Shown: piece after piece, positions 7,064 to 14,826 of the stretch | Position numbering within the stretch: the stretch's first letter is position 1 | Layout of the letters: every line of letters begins with the position of its first letter | Assembly: GCA_005805045.1 (NCBI GenBank) | Contig: SYNW01000013.1 | Location: 1 to 18,446 of the forward strand | Length of the DNA: 18,446 nt | Direction of reading: 5' to 3' | From: Actinomycetota bacterium | GTDB lineage: Bacteria; Actinomycetota; Acidimicrobiia; Acidimicrobiales; Ilumatobacteraceae | Translations under genes and position numbers: made by a program | Notes under the pieces: model-generated | The model's database searches: none | What the model saw: only the letters and a program-made list of their open reading frames with translations | Told to the model about the DNA's origin: nothing

Positions 7064-7819
7064 TTATTTTTTGAGGCGAGATTGCAGGGCGGCCAGGCGC
7101 TCAGCGAACCAAGGTTGGCGCGTTGTCCACACTTGTGGCTCGAGTTCTTTGGCGACTGCTTGTTCATGGGTCGTGACGTTGGCCATTTCTTGAATCGTGC
7201 GCTTGGTGAGAATCGCCAGTTCGCGCGGCGCGCTGGCTGCGCGCATCGCCATGGCGTGTGCAACCGACATCAACTCGTCATCTGGCACACACTTATAAAC
7301 CAGGCCAACGCGCTCGGCTTCGACGCCGTCGAGAATCTCGCCGAAAACAACTGCAGCCATCGTGGCTTGTGGGCCCGCAATGTTGCGAAACATCCAAGTA
7401 TGTCCACCGCCAGGGTGCAAACCGATCTGTAAAAATCGCGTGTCAAACTTTGCGCGAGTAGCGGCGATGCGCACATCGCAACACAACGCCAAGTTCATGC
7501 CGGCGCCGACTGCGGCACCATTGACCGCCGCGATCGTCGGCAATGGTGTGCGTGCGATGCGCAAGAATCCCTCATAAATCTTCGTCAGTGACGCACCGTC
7601 GGCCTCGGCCAAATTACCGAGGTTCGCGCCTGCGCAAAAAGCGGGGGCCGCACCGGTGACGACGAGCGCACCGACTTTTTGATCGGCTTCGATATCGTTC
7701 ATCGCGGCCGAAATATCGGCGACCATCTCGGCAGTCATCGTGTTGCGCTCTGCTGGATTATTCAGCGTTAGCGTCGCCACACCATCTTTTCGCTCAACCT
7801 GCACAAGACTCATGAGCAT
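7064..7819 (-). CDS. Enoyl-CoA hydratase/isomerase (crotonase) family protein lacking the classical catalytic glutamates
   Basis: Crotonase-fold protein of 251 residues acting on a CoA thioester. Both oxyanion-hole segments are present: APAFCAGANLGNL (58-70) and NGAAVGAGMNLALCCD (100-115). The two glutamates that add water in classical enoyl-CoA hydratases are not: the position in the motif before GLHPGGGHT is Phe (about 129, in DTRFLQIGL) and the second is Ala (about 155, in ATMAAVVFGE). It may therefore be an isomerase, thioesterase, hydrolase or another family member rather than a hydratase. The start is ATG at 7819 or at 7813 (MLMSLVQ); no ribosome binding site decides. It is divergent from the 205-residue unknown gene and has no beta-oxidation partners beside it, although an acyl-CoA synthetase lies 1.7 kb away. 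Confidence 0.85.
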   Translation of the reverse strand: MLMSLVQVERKDGVATLTLNNPAERNTMTAEMVADISAAMNDIEADQKVGALVVTGAAPAFCAGANLGNLAEADGASLTKIYEGFLRIARTPLPTIAAVNGAAVGAGMNLALCCDVRIAATRAKFDTRFLQIGLHPGGGHTWMFRNIAGPQATMAAVVFGEILDGVEAERVGLVYKCVPDDELMSVAHAMAMRAASAPRELAILTKRTIQEMANVTTHEQAVAKELEPQVWTTRQPWFAERLAALQSRLKK

Positions 7820-7851
7820 TTAGTTTGGCACATTGTTAGCGTGAGTACTGC

Positions 7852-8469
7852 ATGTTGGACCATGTCTTTACCGATGCGATTAGCGCCTTGCGCGACGCCT
7901 TTTCAAATGCGTTTCTTGAACGCCAAGCATTTGACGAACACTTTCAGTCAGATGTCTTGCTGGGAGATCTCGTCTGGGAGACGAGCTACGGCCTGCCTGG
8001 CGAAGGTAGACCGCCACGAGTCATTGCCCATGTCACGCTGACCTGGCCGAGTTGGAGCCAAGCAATTTATCGCTCATGGTATACCGAAGAGATTTTTCAT
8101 GAAGCACCAGAGATTGAAATGCAAATAGTGTTTCGCATGCAACGACTAACGACACAGCCCGACGCAAACCTTGTTGAAAGCATCGCTCCGTTCAAAAGCC
8201 CACAGATTGGCAAGGGCAAATTGGATCGCGAGGGCATCACGGTCGAAATAAATCATCCAACACAGACAGACAAAAAATCTGCCGACCAACTCGACTATGC
8301 AATCGAAGTGACATACGAAGGCAGCTATGAACTCGCCGAAGAAACCCTGCAAGACGGCACGAGCAAATTGCTTGATGAAAATTTTGGCAGCCTCGGCAGT
8401 TGGATTGCGACAACTCTCGTGCGCCTTGGCGACCTCAAACTAACTTTTTTTCCAGCCGACGAACTCTAA
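7852..8469 (+). CDS. Uncharacterised protein, 205 aa
   Basis: I do not recognise this protein. It is soluble, acidic and rich in Trp/Tyr in its first half (DVLLGDLVWETSYGLPGE, then a WPSWSQAIYRSWYTEE segment), with no signal peptide, membrane helix or known motif that I can name. The pattern of alternating short strands and the absence of catalytic signatures would suit a binding or structural fold. Coding use resembles its neighbours, which argues for a resident gene. The only ATG in frame near the start is 7852, because a stop in this frame lies at 7837-7839. Its stop overlaps that of the convergent kinase gene in the shared tetranucleotide CTAA (8466-8469). A perfect 7-bp inverted repeat lies within the gene at 7969-7985. 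Confidence 0.75.
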   Translation: MLDHVFTDAISALRDAFSNAFLERQAFDEHFQSDVLLGDLVWETSYGLPGEGRPPRVIAHVTLTWPSWSQAIYRSWYTEEIFHEAPEIEMQIVFRMQRLTTQPDANLVESIAPFKSPQIGKGKLDREGITVEINHPTQTDKKSADQLDYAIEVTYEGSYELAEETLQDGTSKLLDENFGSLGSWIATTLVRLGDLKLTFFPADEL

Positions 8470-9488
8470 TCAAGCAGCAGATCTTTCGGTACGAAGGTCG
8501 CTAACGACACGAGCGGTCGCGGCCCCATGTGCGAGATGACTTCTGAAGCGACTAGTGAGGCGATCTTGCCACATTGCTCGATTGGTTTGCCACGCACGAA
8601 GCCGTAAAGAAAACCGGCTGCATACATGTCGCCTGCCCCAGTGGCGTCAACCACACTGTCAACTGGCTCGGCGTCGATAATCACGACCTCTTCGCCGTCA
8701 ATCACGACTGACCCGTGCTCGTTGCGCGTGACGGCGGCAAATTCGCAATCTTCGCGCAACTGATGTAGCCCCTCGTTGATTGACTCGACTTGGTATAGCG
8801 CCTTGAGTTCGTCTTCGTTAGAAAACAAAATATCAATGTCGTTTTTAATCAACGACAAAAAGTCTTCGCGATGGCGGTCTACGCAAAATGAATCTGAAAG
8901 TGTAAGCGCAACCCTGCGCCCCGCAGCATGCGCAAAATCAGCCGCGGTTCGAAACGCATCTTTAGCCGCCTCTTTGTCGAACAGATAGCCCTCAAGAAAC
9001 ACGACTGCCGCGCTCTGTACGGCAGATTTAGAAATATCTGCGGCGTCGAGCAACGAGGCTGCACCCAAGAATGTGTTCATCGTGCGATTGCCATCCGGCG
9101 TAACGACGATCAAACATCGACCAGTGTCTTCACTCGTACAAGTCACGCCTGGGAAAAACTTCACGCCTACCGTGTCAAGATCATGCTTGAAAGCGTCACC
9201 GAGACGGTCTGCAGAAATCTTGCCAATGAACCCAGCCTTACCACCCAGGCTGGCCAACCCATAGGCCGTGTTGGCCGCCGAGCCGCCGCTCATCTCGGTG
9301 CGCGAGTGCACCAGCGAATGCAAATGTTTCGAGCGCTGAATGTCGACAAGGTTCATCGAGCCTTTGACGATTTTTTCGCGCACCAAAAAACTTTCGTCAA
9401 CCGTCGCCAAAACATCGACCAACGCGTTGCCAATCGTCAACGCATCAAGGCTCACGCCATCGACTGTCGTGAGATTTACTGGGGGCAC
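8466..9488 (-). CDS. PfkB-family carbohydrate/nucleoside kinase, adenosine kinase-like
   Basis: Ribokinase-superfamily (PfkB) enzyme of 340 residues that most resembles the bacterial adenosine kinase subgroup, which phosphorylates adenosine (or a related nucleoside or sugar) with ATP in salvage. Motifs: DALTIGNALVDVLA (15-28), the substrate-lid GGSAANTAYGLASLGG (68-83), RCLIVVTPDGNRTMNTFLGAA (124-144, characteristic of this subgroup), SNEDE (223-227), and the catalytic anion hole DATGAGDMYAAGF (281-293) with Asp287 as the probable base. The start is a GTG at 9488, seven bases after the acyl-CoA synthetase stop, so the two are likely co-transcribed; an internal GTG at 9455 is an alternative. 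Substrate is inferred from motif similarity only. Confidence 0.85.
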   Translation of the reverse strand: MPPVNLTTVDGVSLDALTIGNALVDVLATVDESFLVREKIVKGSMNLVDIQRSKHLHSLVHSRTEMSGGSAANTAYGLASLGGKAGFIGKISADRLGDAFKHDLDTVGVKFFPGVTCTSEDTGRCLIVVTPDGNRTMNTFLGAASLLDAADISKSAVQSAAVVFLEGYLFDKEAAKDAFRTAADFAHAAGRRVALTLSDSFCVDRHREDFLSLIKNDIDILFSNEDELKALYQVESINEGLHQLREDCEFAAVTRNEHGSVVIDGEEVVIIDAEPVDSVVDATGAGDMYAAGFLYGFVRGKPIEQCGKIASLVASEVISHMGPRPLVSLATFVPKDLLLD

Positions 9489-9495
9489 GCGAAAA

Positions 9496-11214
9496 CTAAC
9501 TTGTGCGAGAAACCGCTGTGAGTTCGCCCTTGACCAAGCGTTGCTGCAACTCGCGCTTCAAAAATTTGCCAGCGGCGTTGCGTGGCAATGGCTCGTGCAT
9601 CACAATCACATGCGCGGGCACCTTGAACGCTGCGATTTTGCCTTCAAGAAACTTCCACAAATCTTGTGGATCAAGCACAGTGCCGGTTTTTGGCAAAATC
9701 GCCACACCAACTTCTTCACCAAGTCGTTCGTGGGGCACGCCAAAAACTGCGGCTTCGTGCACGGCTGGGTGATCATAGATTGCACTCTCAACTTCGGCGC
9801 CATAAATGTTTTCGCCTGCACGCAAGATCATGTCTTTGACGCGGTCTTCGACATAAACATAACCATCGGCGTCGAGTCGACCAATGTCACCTGAGCGAAG
9901 CCAGCCGTCAACAATTGTCTCAGCGGTCGCATCGGGGCGGTTCCAATAACCACGAATCAACATCGGACCGAAGAACCAGATTTCGCCTGCCTCGCCCGTT
10001 GGCACGGACTTCAAGTTTTCGTCGCGAACTTCAACACGCATTGGCAAAACTGCCCGACCCGTGCTGCTTGGGCGCTCAAGATAATCAGACCCCGTGATTG
10101 CCGGACCAAAAGCGTTCGTTTCAGTCATGCCGTAACCAAGTTGTGGATTGCCGTTCTTGACCTTGTCGTTGACTTTGCCGACCAGCGAAGTCGGCGACGG
10201 TGCACCACCGCCACCAACGGCGCGCAAACTTGTGGTGTCGTATCTGTCGAACGCGGGCGAGTTGACGAGGTCCCAACTTTGCGTCGGCACGCCAACAAAA
10301 TTGGTGATCTGCTCGCGCTCAATCATTTCGAGAGCCTTTTCGGCATCCCACTTGTACATAATCGCAAGTTTCAGGCCGGCGATGAAACAGCTCATCATCA
10401 CTGGCACACAACCAGTGACATGAAATAGAGGCACGATCAAAATAAATGAAGTTGGTATTTCCGGACCGGTAACTTCTTTCAATTTCGTACCCGACATCGC
10501 CAGCACCGCGTTGCGCGAAGAAAACGCCATCAGCGAAGAGATGATCGCGCGATGCGTCGACACCGCACCTTTGGGGCGACCTGTCGTGCCCGATGTGTAC
10601 AAAATCGTCGCATCGTCGTCAGACTTGATGTCGACCACGGGGCACTTCAGTGCGGCCTTCAAATGTGGCCCAAGTGCGTCTTGCCATTTGTCAACGCCAC
10701 TTGGCAACGGCTTTTCGGCACGCACAACCAAAACTTTGACGCCAAATTTCTTGCAACTCGGCGCGGCGACATCAAAGCGCTGTTGATCACAGATCAACAC
10801 TTTGGCCCCCGAGTCTTGCAGCGCAAAATCTATTTCGTCTTCGACCCACCACGAATTCATCGACACCGAGACCGCGCCAACGGAAATAATTGCCGCGAAC
10901 GACATCACCCACTCTGGGTAGTTGCGCATAGCGACGGCAACTCTGTCGCCCTTCTTGACGCCATAGGTGTTCACGAGCAGATTCGACAGCGCATCAATTT
11001 GATCCATGGCTTGGGTAAATGTGTAGGTCTCGCCTTCGTAGACCAAGAAAGTCTTGTCGCCATGACCGCGCGAACCAGCAAAAACTTGACCCAGATGGGC
11101 TGGAGCGTTTTTGAAAACTTGCATCTTCACACCGGAAACATCGGCGTCGACCAACTCAAAGATCTGTCCTGGCGCAGTGACGGCAAGACCTGCCTCAGTG
11201 AAAGTCATCGACAT
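9496..11214 (-). CDS. Fatty-acid/acyl-CoA synthetase (AMP-binding, class I adenylate-forming)
   Basis: Adenylate-forming ligase of 572 residues that activates a carboxylic acid with ATP and joins it to CoA. Motifs run in the expected order: P-loop YTSGTTGRPKG (206-216), VPLFHVTG (261-268), GVPT (308-311), GYGMTET (360-366), the hinge region RSGDIGRLDADGYVYVEDRVKDMI (440-463), GENIYGAEVE (467-476) and the C-terminal PRNAAGKFLKREL with the catalytic lysine near 550. Length and an N-terminal extension (about 1-50) fit a FadD-type long- or medium-chain enzyme; the substrate cannot be read. The ATG at 11214 has a GGGGG element eight bases upstream. It lies 65 bases after the tRNA-Ala gene and just ahead of the PfkB kinase. 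Confidence 0.92.
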   Translation of the reverse strand: MSMTFTEAGLAVTAPGQIFELVDADVSGVKMQVFKNAPAHLGQVFAGSRGHGDKTFLVYEGETYTFTQAMDQIDALSNLLVNTYGVKKGDRVAVAMRNYPEWVMSFAAIISVGAVSVSMNSWWVEDEIDFALQDSGAKVLICDQQRFDVAAPSCKKFGVKVLVVRAEKPLPSGVDKWQDALGPHLKAALKCPVVDIKSDDDATILYTSGTTGRPKGAVSTHRAIISSLMAFSSRNAVLAMSGTKLKEVTGPEIPTSFILIVPLFHVTGCVPVMMSCFIAGLKLAIMYKWDAEKALEMIEREQITNFVGVPTQSWDLVNSPAFDRYDTTSLRAVGGGGAPSPTSLVGKVNDKVKNGNPQLGYGMTETNAFGPAITGSDYLERPSSTGRAVLPMRVEVRDENLKSVPTGEAGEIWFFGPMLIRGYWNRPDATAETIVDGWLRSGDIGRLDADGYVYVEDRVKDMILRAGENIYGAEVESAIYDHPAVHEAAVFGVPHERLGEEVGVAILPKTGTVLDPQDLWKFLEGKIAAFKVPAHVIVMHEPLPRNAAGKFLKRELQQRLVKGELTAVSRTS

Positions 11215-11279
11215 AAAAAATTCCCCCGCTAATTGTTCAAACTTGACGCTTTAGTATCCTGCCATTATGGCAAGTGAAG

Positions 11280-11352
11280 TGGAGCTGAGGGGAATTGAAC
11301 CCCTGGCCTGTACATTGCGAACGTACCGCTCTACCAACTGAGCTACAGCCCC
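11280..11352 (-). tRNA. tRNA-Ala (anticodon CGC)
   Basis: A complete 73-nt cloverleaf on the - strand. Acceptor GGGGCTG pairs with CAGCTCC, including the G3-U70 wobble pair that is the alanine identity element. The D stem is GCTC/GAGC with loop AGTTGGTA, the anticodon stem GTACG/TGTAC with loop TTCGCAA (anticodon CGC, reading GCG), the variable loop AGGCC, and the T arm AGGGG TTCAATT CCCCT. The discriminator is A, and CCA is not encoded (CTT follows). It lies 25 bases downstream of the three-TM protein gene and 65 bases upstream of the acyl-CoA synthetase, all on the same strand. Confidence 0.96.
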
Positions 11353-11377
11353 GAATTGCGTTGAATTGTTTGGCGTA

Positions 11378-11902
11378 TCAGGCGGCGCGGTTGCGAAACT
11401 GACGCATATAGCGCGTGCTGTCGCGCTGCGAGCGAAGTTGCACCAGCCAATAGCAATAGCCAAGCAATGCGATCAGGCTCAGCGTAAACGCATAAACCAG
11501 GACAAACGAGCGAGTCGTGAACGCCAAGAACAACGAAACCACCACTGCCGTGGCCAGACCAACAACCGTATGCAGACGGCGCTGGCGAACAAGTTCGCGA
11601 GCGTAAGAATCACCCGAGCGCGGCTGATGCGAGCGGGTGCCTTGTGGTCGCAAAATCGGGCCGGTTAGATGCGATAAATGACTCGCCTGACGCGAACGGG
11701 TCTGGTTTGGCGCCAGTTCGCGAGACATACCCCTCAACTGCCCCTGTGGATGGCGCAAATTAGAACTCTGCAAAGTCGAGAGGTGACGCCGAAAATGGCT
11801 CACCGAAATTGTCGGCGATTTGTTTATCCGGGCTCGAACTAGGGGTGGCAAAAGAACTGCCAGCCAAGCGGCGCCAACGATCAAAAGAATCAACTTACTC
11901 AT
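11378..11902 (-). CDS. Three-TM membrane protein, candidate SepX/GlpR-like divisome protein
   Basis: A 174-residue membrane protein with one helix at the extreme N-terminus (LILLIVGAAWLAVLLPPLV, 4-22), a basic, Ser/Arg/Gln/His-rich and probably disordered segment (23-108), and a pair of helices near the C-terminus (about 109-128 and 131-155) with a basic tail. By the positive-inside pattern the middle segment and C-terminus would be cytoplasmic. The start, a helix ending in LLPPLVRAR followed by an FRRHLSTL segment, resembles actinobacterial proteins of the Rv0996/SepX/GlpR group that lie beside galU, moeA and rimJ and act at the division septum. That assignment rests on topology, a short N-terminal resemblance and synteny, recalled rather than searched. 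It lies downstream of moaC on the same strand. The ATG at 11902 is preceded by AAGAGA. Confidence 0.6.
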   Translation of the reverse strand: MSKLILLIVGAAWLAVLLPPLVRARINKSPTISVSHFRRHLSTLQSSNLRHPQGQLRGMSRELAPNQTRSRQASHLSHLTGPILRPQGTRSHQPRSGDSYARELVRQRRLHTVVGLATAVVVSLFLAFTTRSFVLVYAFTLSLIALLGYCYWLVQLRSQRDSTRYMRQFRNRAA

Positions 11903-12013
11903 GGGGTCTCTTAAGTGTATTACGGGATGACGAGAACACTACCCAAGCCTCTCAAAGCCCTAAAACTATGGGAACTGCCGAGCAAAATTTATGGATGAAC
12001 TAGCGCCCGAACC

Positions 12014-12493
12014 TCACGCCTCGCGCCGATAGGTACCCTGTCGCCCGCCCGACTTTTCCCACAAAGTGAGTTCGCCAATGACCATTGCGCGGTCAGCGCT
12101 CTTGCACATGTCGTAAATCGTCAGCGCGGCAACCGAACAGGCATGCAGCGCTTCCATTTCGACGCCTGTGCGGTCGATCGTGTCGACTTGCGCCTCAACT
12201 GCAATATGGTCGTCGCCGAATTCAAAGTTGATGTATACCGCGCCAACCAACAGCGGATGACATAGCGGAATCATCTCGGCCGTGCGCTTTGACGCCTGAA
12301 TGCCCGCGACGCGCGCGACGGCGAGCACATCACCCTTTTTCACTTCACGATTAACAATCGCCGCCGTTGTTTCGGGTTTCATAAAAACTTTGCACCTAGC
12401 CACCGCGCGACGATGCGTCGGTTCCTTTGGCGTTACATCGACCATGCGGGCCCGACCCATCGGGTCAAGATGGGAAAAATTCAGGTCAGACAT
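12014..12493 (-). CDS. moaC: Cyclic pyranopterin monophosphate synthase accessory protein MoaC
   Basis: MoaC (159 residues, the usual length) converts the 3',8-cyclo-GTP product of MoaA to cyclic pyranopterin monophosphate, the first stable intermediate of molybdenum cofactor synthesis. Motifs: HLDPMGRARMVDV at the N-terminus, VNREVKKGDVLAVARVAGI (47-65), MIPLCHPL with the active-site histidine (74-81), DRTGVEMEAL (107-116) and DMCKSADR with Asp128 and Lys131 at the catalytic positions. It begins 18 bases after moaA and is part of the same - strand operon. The upstream GGTGA can serve as ribosome binding site. Confidence 0.97.
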   Translation of the reverse strand: MSDLNFSHLDPMGRARMVDVTPKEPTHRRAVARCKVFMKPETTAAIVNREVKKGDVLAVARVAGIQASKRTAEMIPLCHPLLVGAVYINFEFGDDHIAVEAQVDTIDRTGVEMEALHACSVAALTIYDMCKSADRAMVIGELTLWEKSGGRQGTYRREA

Positions 12494-12511
12494 GATTTTT
12501 CACCGTCATGA

Positions 12512-13531
12512 CTAGCCGCCAATCTGACTCATCGAGCGCTTTGGTCGCACGAAGGTGACGTTGCCAATCGCGTGTCCCGCCCACTTGGTGCCGACCGCCC
12601 GCGCGATTTCAGATGCGATCGCATCGTCGGTCGCACCGCCCCGCAGCATCGCCCGCAGGTCGAACTCGGTGGTCGAAAACAAACAAGTGCGAAACTGCCC
12701 TTCTGCAGTTAGGCGTACACGATCACAGTCACCACAAAACGGCTTTGTCACAGACGGAATCACGCCAATGGTGCCGGCGCCATCGAGATACCGCCAGCGA
12801 TCTGCGGGTGCTGCGCCACGCGCCGCAACTTGCTCGAGTGGGTAGACGTCGTTGATCGTCGCCACGATCTCGTCTTGACCGACTACATCGTTGCTTTGCC
12901 ACTGGCCTTGTGCGTCGAGTGGCATGAATTCAATGAATCTCACTTCGACTTTTTTGTCGCGCCCAAAACTGGCCAGTGCCAAAATTTCATCGTCGTTCAC
13001 CCCGCGCTGAATGACGGCGTTGATTTTGACTGGTGTAAAACCGACTTGAATCGCCGAATCAATCCCGTCCAAGACGTTTGCCAGGTGATCGCGACGGGTG
13101 ATCTTGAGAAACTTTTCGCTTTGCAGCGTGTCGAGGCTGATGTTGATCCGCGACAATCCTGCAGATTTGAGATCATCGGCAAGCAAACGCAATGTTGCAC
13201 CGTTTGTGGTCAACGCCAGATCGATATTTTTGCCGGCCACAGGCGACTTGGCGGTGCTCGGCACTTTCAGTTGCGCGAGTTTTTTGACCAACATCGGCAA
13301 GTGCGCTCGCACCGTCGGCTCGCCACCCGTCAAACGAATGCTGTCGACATCAAATCGATGCACACAGATCGTCGCCAACCGCTCGATTTCTTCAAAACTT
13401 AAAATGTCGCTGCGATCGAGCCACGCCAATCCTTCTTCGGGCATGCAATAGGTGCAACGAAAATTGCAGCGATCGGTGATCGAGATTCGCAAGTCGCGGA
13501 CAGTTCGCCCGAACGGGTCAATTAGTTCCAT
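12512..13531 (-). CDS. moaA: GTP 3',8-cyclase MoaA (radical SAM)
   Basis: MoaA (339 residues) is the radical SAM enzyme that starts molybdenum cofactor synthesis by converting GTP to 3',8-cyclo-7,8-dihydroGTP. The N-terminal SAM cluster is C22-x3-C26-x2-C29 (RCNFRCTYCM), followed by TGGEP (68-72). The second, GTP-binding cluster is C266-x2-C269-x13-C283 (FCGDCDRVR to RTCLF). The chain ends in Ile-Gly-Gly, matching the conserved GG tail that supports catalysis. The ATG at 13531 has GGGA five bases upstream. Its first bases overlap the stop of a 26-codon small ORF. All catalytic features are intact. Confidence 0.97.
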   Translation of the reverse strand: MELIDPFGRTVRDLRISITDRCNFRCTYCMPEEGLAWLDRSDILSFEEIERLATICVHRFDVDSIRLTGGEPTVRAHLPMLVKKLAQLKVPSTAKSPVAGKNIDLALTTNGATLRLLADDLKSAGLSRINISLDTLQSEKFLKITRRDHLANVLDGIDSAIQVGFTPVKINAVIQRGVNDDEILALASFGRDKKVEVRFIEFMPLDAQGQWQSNDVVGQDEIVATINDVYPLEQVAARGAAPADRWRYLDGAGTIGVIPSVTKPFCGDCDRVRLTAEGQFRTCLFSTTEFDLRAMLRGGATDDAIASEIARAVGTKWAGHAIGNVTFVRPKRSMSQIGG

Positions 13532-13602
13532 CGCAATCCCATGTAACGAGCATATTCTGCAAGCAAGATTTCAAGACTATTGATAGCCAGTTGGTTGCGC
13601 AT
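13522..13602 (-). CDS. Small ORF (26 aa) interlocked between moeA and moaA
   Basis: On the - strand the moeA stop and an ATG share one base (TAATG at 13604-13600). The ATG opens a frame of 26 codons that ends in TAA at 13524-13522, overlapping the first codons of moaA by ten bases. The predicted peptide begins MRNQLAIN, contains LEILLAEYARY and ends GLRWN, a pattern suited to one amphipathic helix. It fills the whole 70-base gap. I recognise no family. It may be a real microprotein or a translational bridge that carries ribosomes from moeA to moaA. An open frame this short can also arise by chance, so the evidence is positional. Confidence 0.4.
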   Translation of the reverse strand: MRNQLAINSLEILLAEYARYMGLRWN

Positions 13603-14819
13603 TAGCCCAGCAACATCACTTCTACTTCGGCACCAAGTGCCAACCCTTGACCGTCGGGCACCATCGCCAGACCGTTGGCCTGCGCCGTGGCTGCAAGTTG
13701 ATGGCTACCTTGTGGTCCCGTGTCGCGAATATGCAATCGCCCATCCTCGGCGAACTCGCCGAACACTCGCATGAAATGAATCTTGCCGTCTTGCTTGCGC
13801 TTCATCGGCGCATCGACAATCGCGCGCACGGTCGGTCGCATCAAACTTTGCGTGTGACCCATCATTCTGCGCAGAGCGGGTCGCGCCAGCAATTCAAAAC
13901 TGATCATCGACGACACGGGGTTGCCCGGCAGTCCAAATATTGGGATTACTCTTGCGTCGCCGGTTTTGATTTTGCCGAATGCAAAAGGTTTCGCTGGTTT
14001 GATAGCCATCTGCATCCATTTCATGTCGGCGATTCGGGATAGAACAATTTTCACGACATCAAAATCGCCTTGCCCGACGCCGCCACTAGTGACGATTGCG
14101 TCACATCGAGTTGCTACTTCGCGCAGTTTGCTTTCAAGCACTGCCTCGTCGTCGGCGACTATGCCGAGATTCATCACTTCGCAACCAGTCGCGCTGATCA
14201 TTGCTGAAAGCATCGTCAGATTGCTTTCGCGAATCTGACCAGGTTTTAGATCTGAGCCATCAATTACAAGTTCGTCACCCGTCGACAACATCGCCACGCG
14301 CAAACGTGGATACGACAAAACTCTTCGCGCGTTGACGCCTGCCAACACGCCAATGCCCGCGGGATTGATTACTTCACCAGATTTGAACACAACATCACCC
14401 GCTCGCACATCTTCACCGATTTCGCGAATCGCATCGCCAACTTTGGCCGGCTTGTTGCATCGCACGCGTGATGCGCTTAGTTCGGTCGCATCCTCGATCA
14501 TCACCACGGCATCGGCGCCCTGCGGCATCGGCGCACCCGTCATGATTCGCGCAGCCTGACCCACGCCAATTTCATAGCCAGCAACATGACCTGCACCAAT
14601 AACGCCGAGCACCTCGAGTTCGACACCGGCTTTAGATACATCTTGCGCGCGCACGGCAAAACCATCGACAGCCGTATTGGCAAACGGCGGAATGAACTCG
14701 GTTGCGACGACATCTTGCGCCACAACCCGCCCAGCCATCGACTGACAGTCGACCAGAACCGGCGCAACTGGCTCGCATCCACCGATCACGATTTTCTGTG
14801 CTTCAACTAGAGAAATCAC
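13602..14819 (-). CDS. moeA: Molybdopterin molybdenumtransferase MoeA (gephyrin-like)
   Basis: MoeA inserts molybdate into adenylated molybdopterin to give active cofactor; related gephyrin-like proteins (Glp) also act in corynebacterial cell division. From the chosen start it has 405 residues, the usual length. Motifs: FIPPFANTAVDGFAVRA (about 42-58), STGDE (179-183), TSGGVGQGDFD (244-254), KPAKPFAFGKI and GLPGNPVSS (296-304). The frame is open 30 codons further upstream to 14909, but family proteins start at the MISLVEAQ-like sequence, which begins here with GTG at 14819. A TACCGT -10 box lies seven bases upstream, so the mRNA may be leaderless. It heads the moeA-sORF-moaA-moaC series. Confidence 0.94.
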   Translation of the reverse strand: MISLVEAQKIVIGGCEPVAPVLVDCQSMAGRVVAQDVVATEFIPPFANTAVDGFAVRAQDVSKAGVELEVLGVIGAGHVAGYEIGVGQAARIMTGAPMPQGADAVVMIEDATELSASRVRCNKPAKVGDAIREIGEDVRAGDVVFKSGEVINPAGIGVLAGVNARRVLSYPRLRVAMLSTGDELVIDGSDLKPGQIRESNLTMLSAMISATGCEVMNLGIVADDEAVLESKLREVATRCDAIVTSGGVGQGDFDVVKIVLSRIADMKWMQMAIKPAKPFAFGKIKTGDARVIPIFGLPGNPVSSMISFELLARPALRRMMGHTQSLMRPTVRAIVDAPMKRKQDGKIHFMRVFGEFAEDGRLHIRDTGPQGSHQLAATAQANGLAMVPDGQGLALGAEVEVMLLG

Positions 14820-14826
14820 GATGCTG

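Noticed and set aside
8928..9521. 197-codon + strand frame opposite the PfkB kinase
   Set aside because: Antisense shadow of a motif-complete kinase; no recognisable protein features and an implausible composition.
10552..11232. Long open frame of 226 codons on the + strand opposite the acyl-CoA synthetase
   Set aside because: It lies entirely antisense to a gene with all family motifs and shows a composition expected of a mirror frame (rich in Arg, His, Gln, Cys).
11243..11266. TTGACG and TATGGC on the + strand as an antisense promoter toward the tRNA
   Set aside because: The -10 matches poorly and there is no + strand gene to transcribe.
11260..11272. Hairpin TGCCA-TAA-TGGCA after the tRNA as a rho-independent terminator
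   Set aside because: The stem is only five base pairs and no T-run follows on either strand.
12830..13402. 190-codon + strand frame opposite moaA
   Set aside because: Antisense shadow of moaA; rich in Arg, Cys, His and Gln and without motifs.
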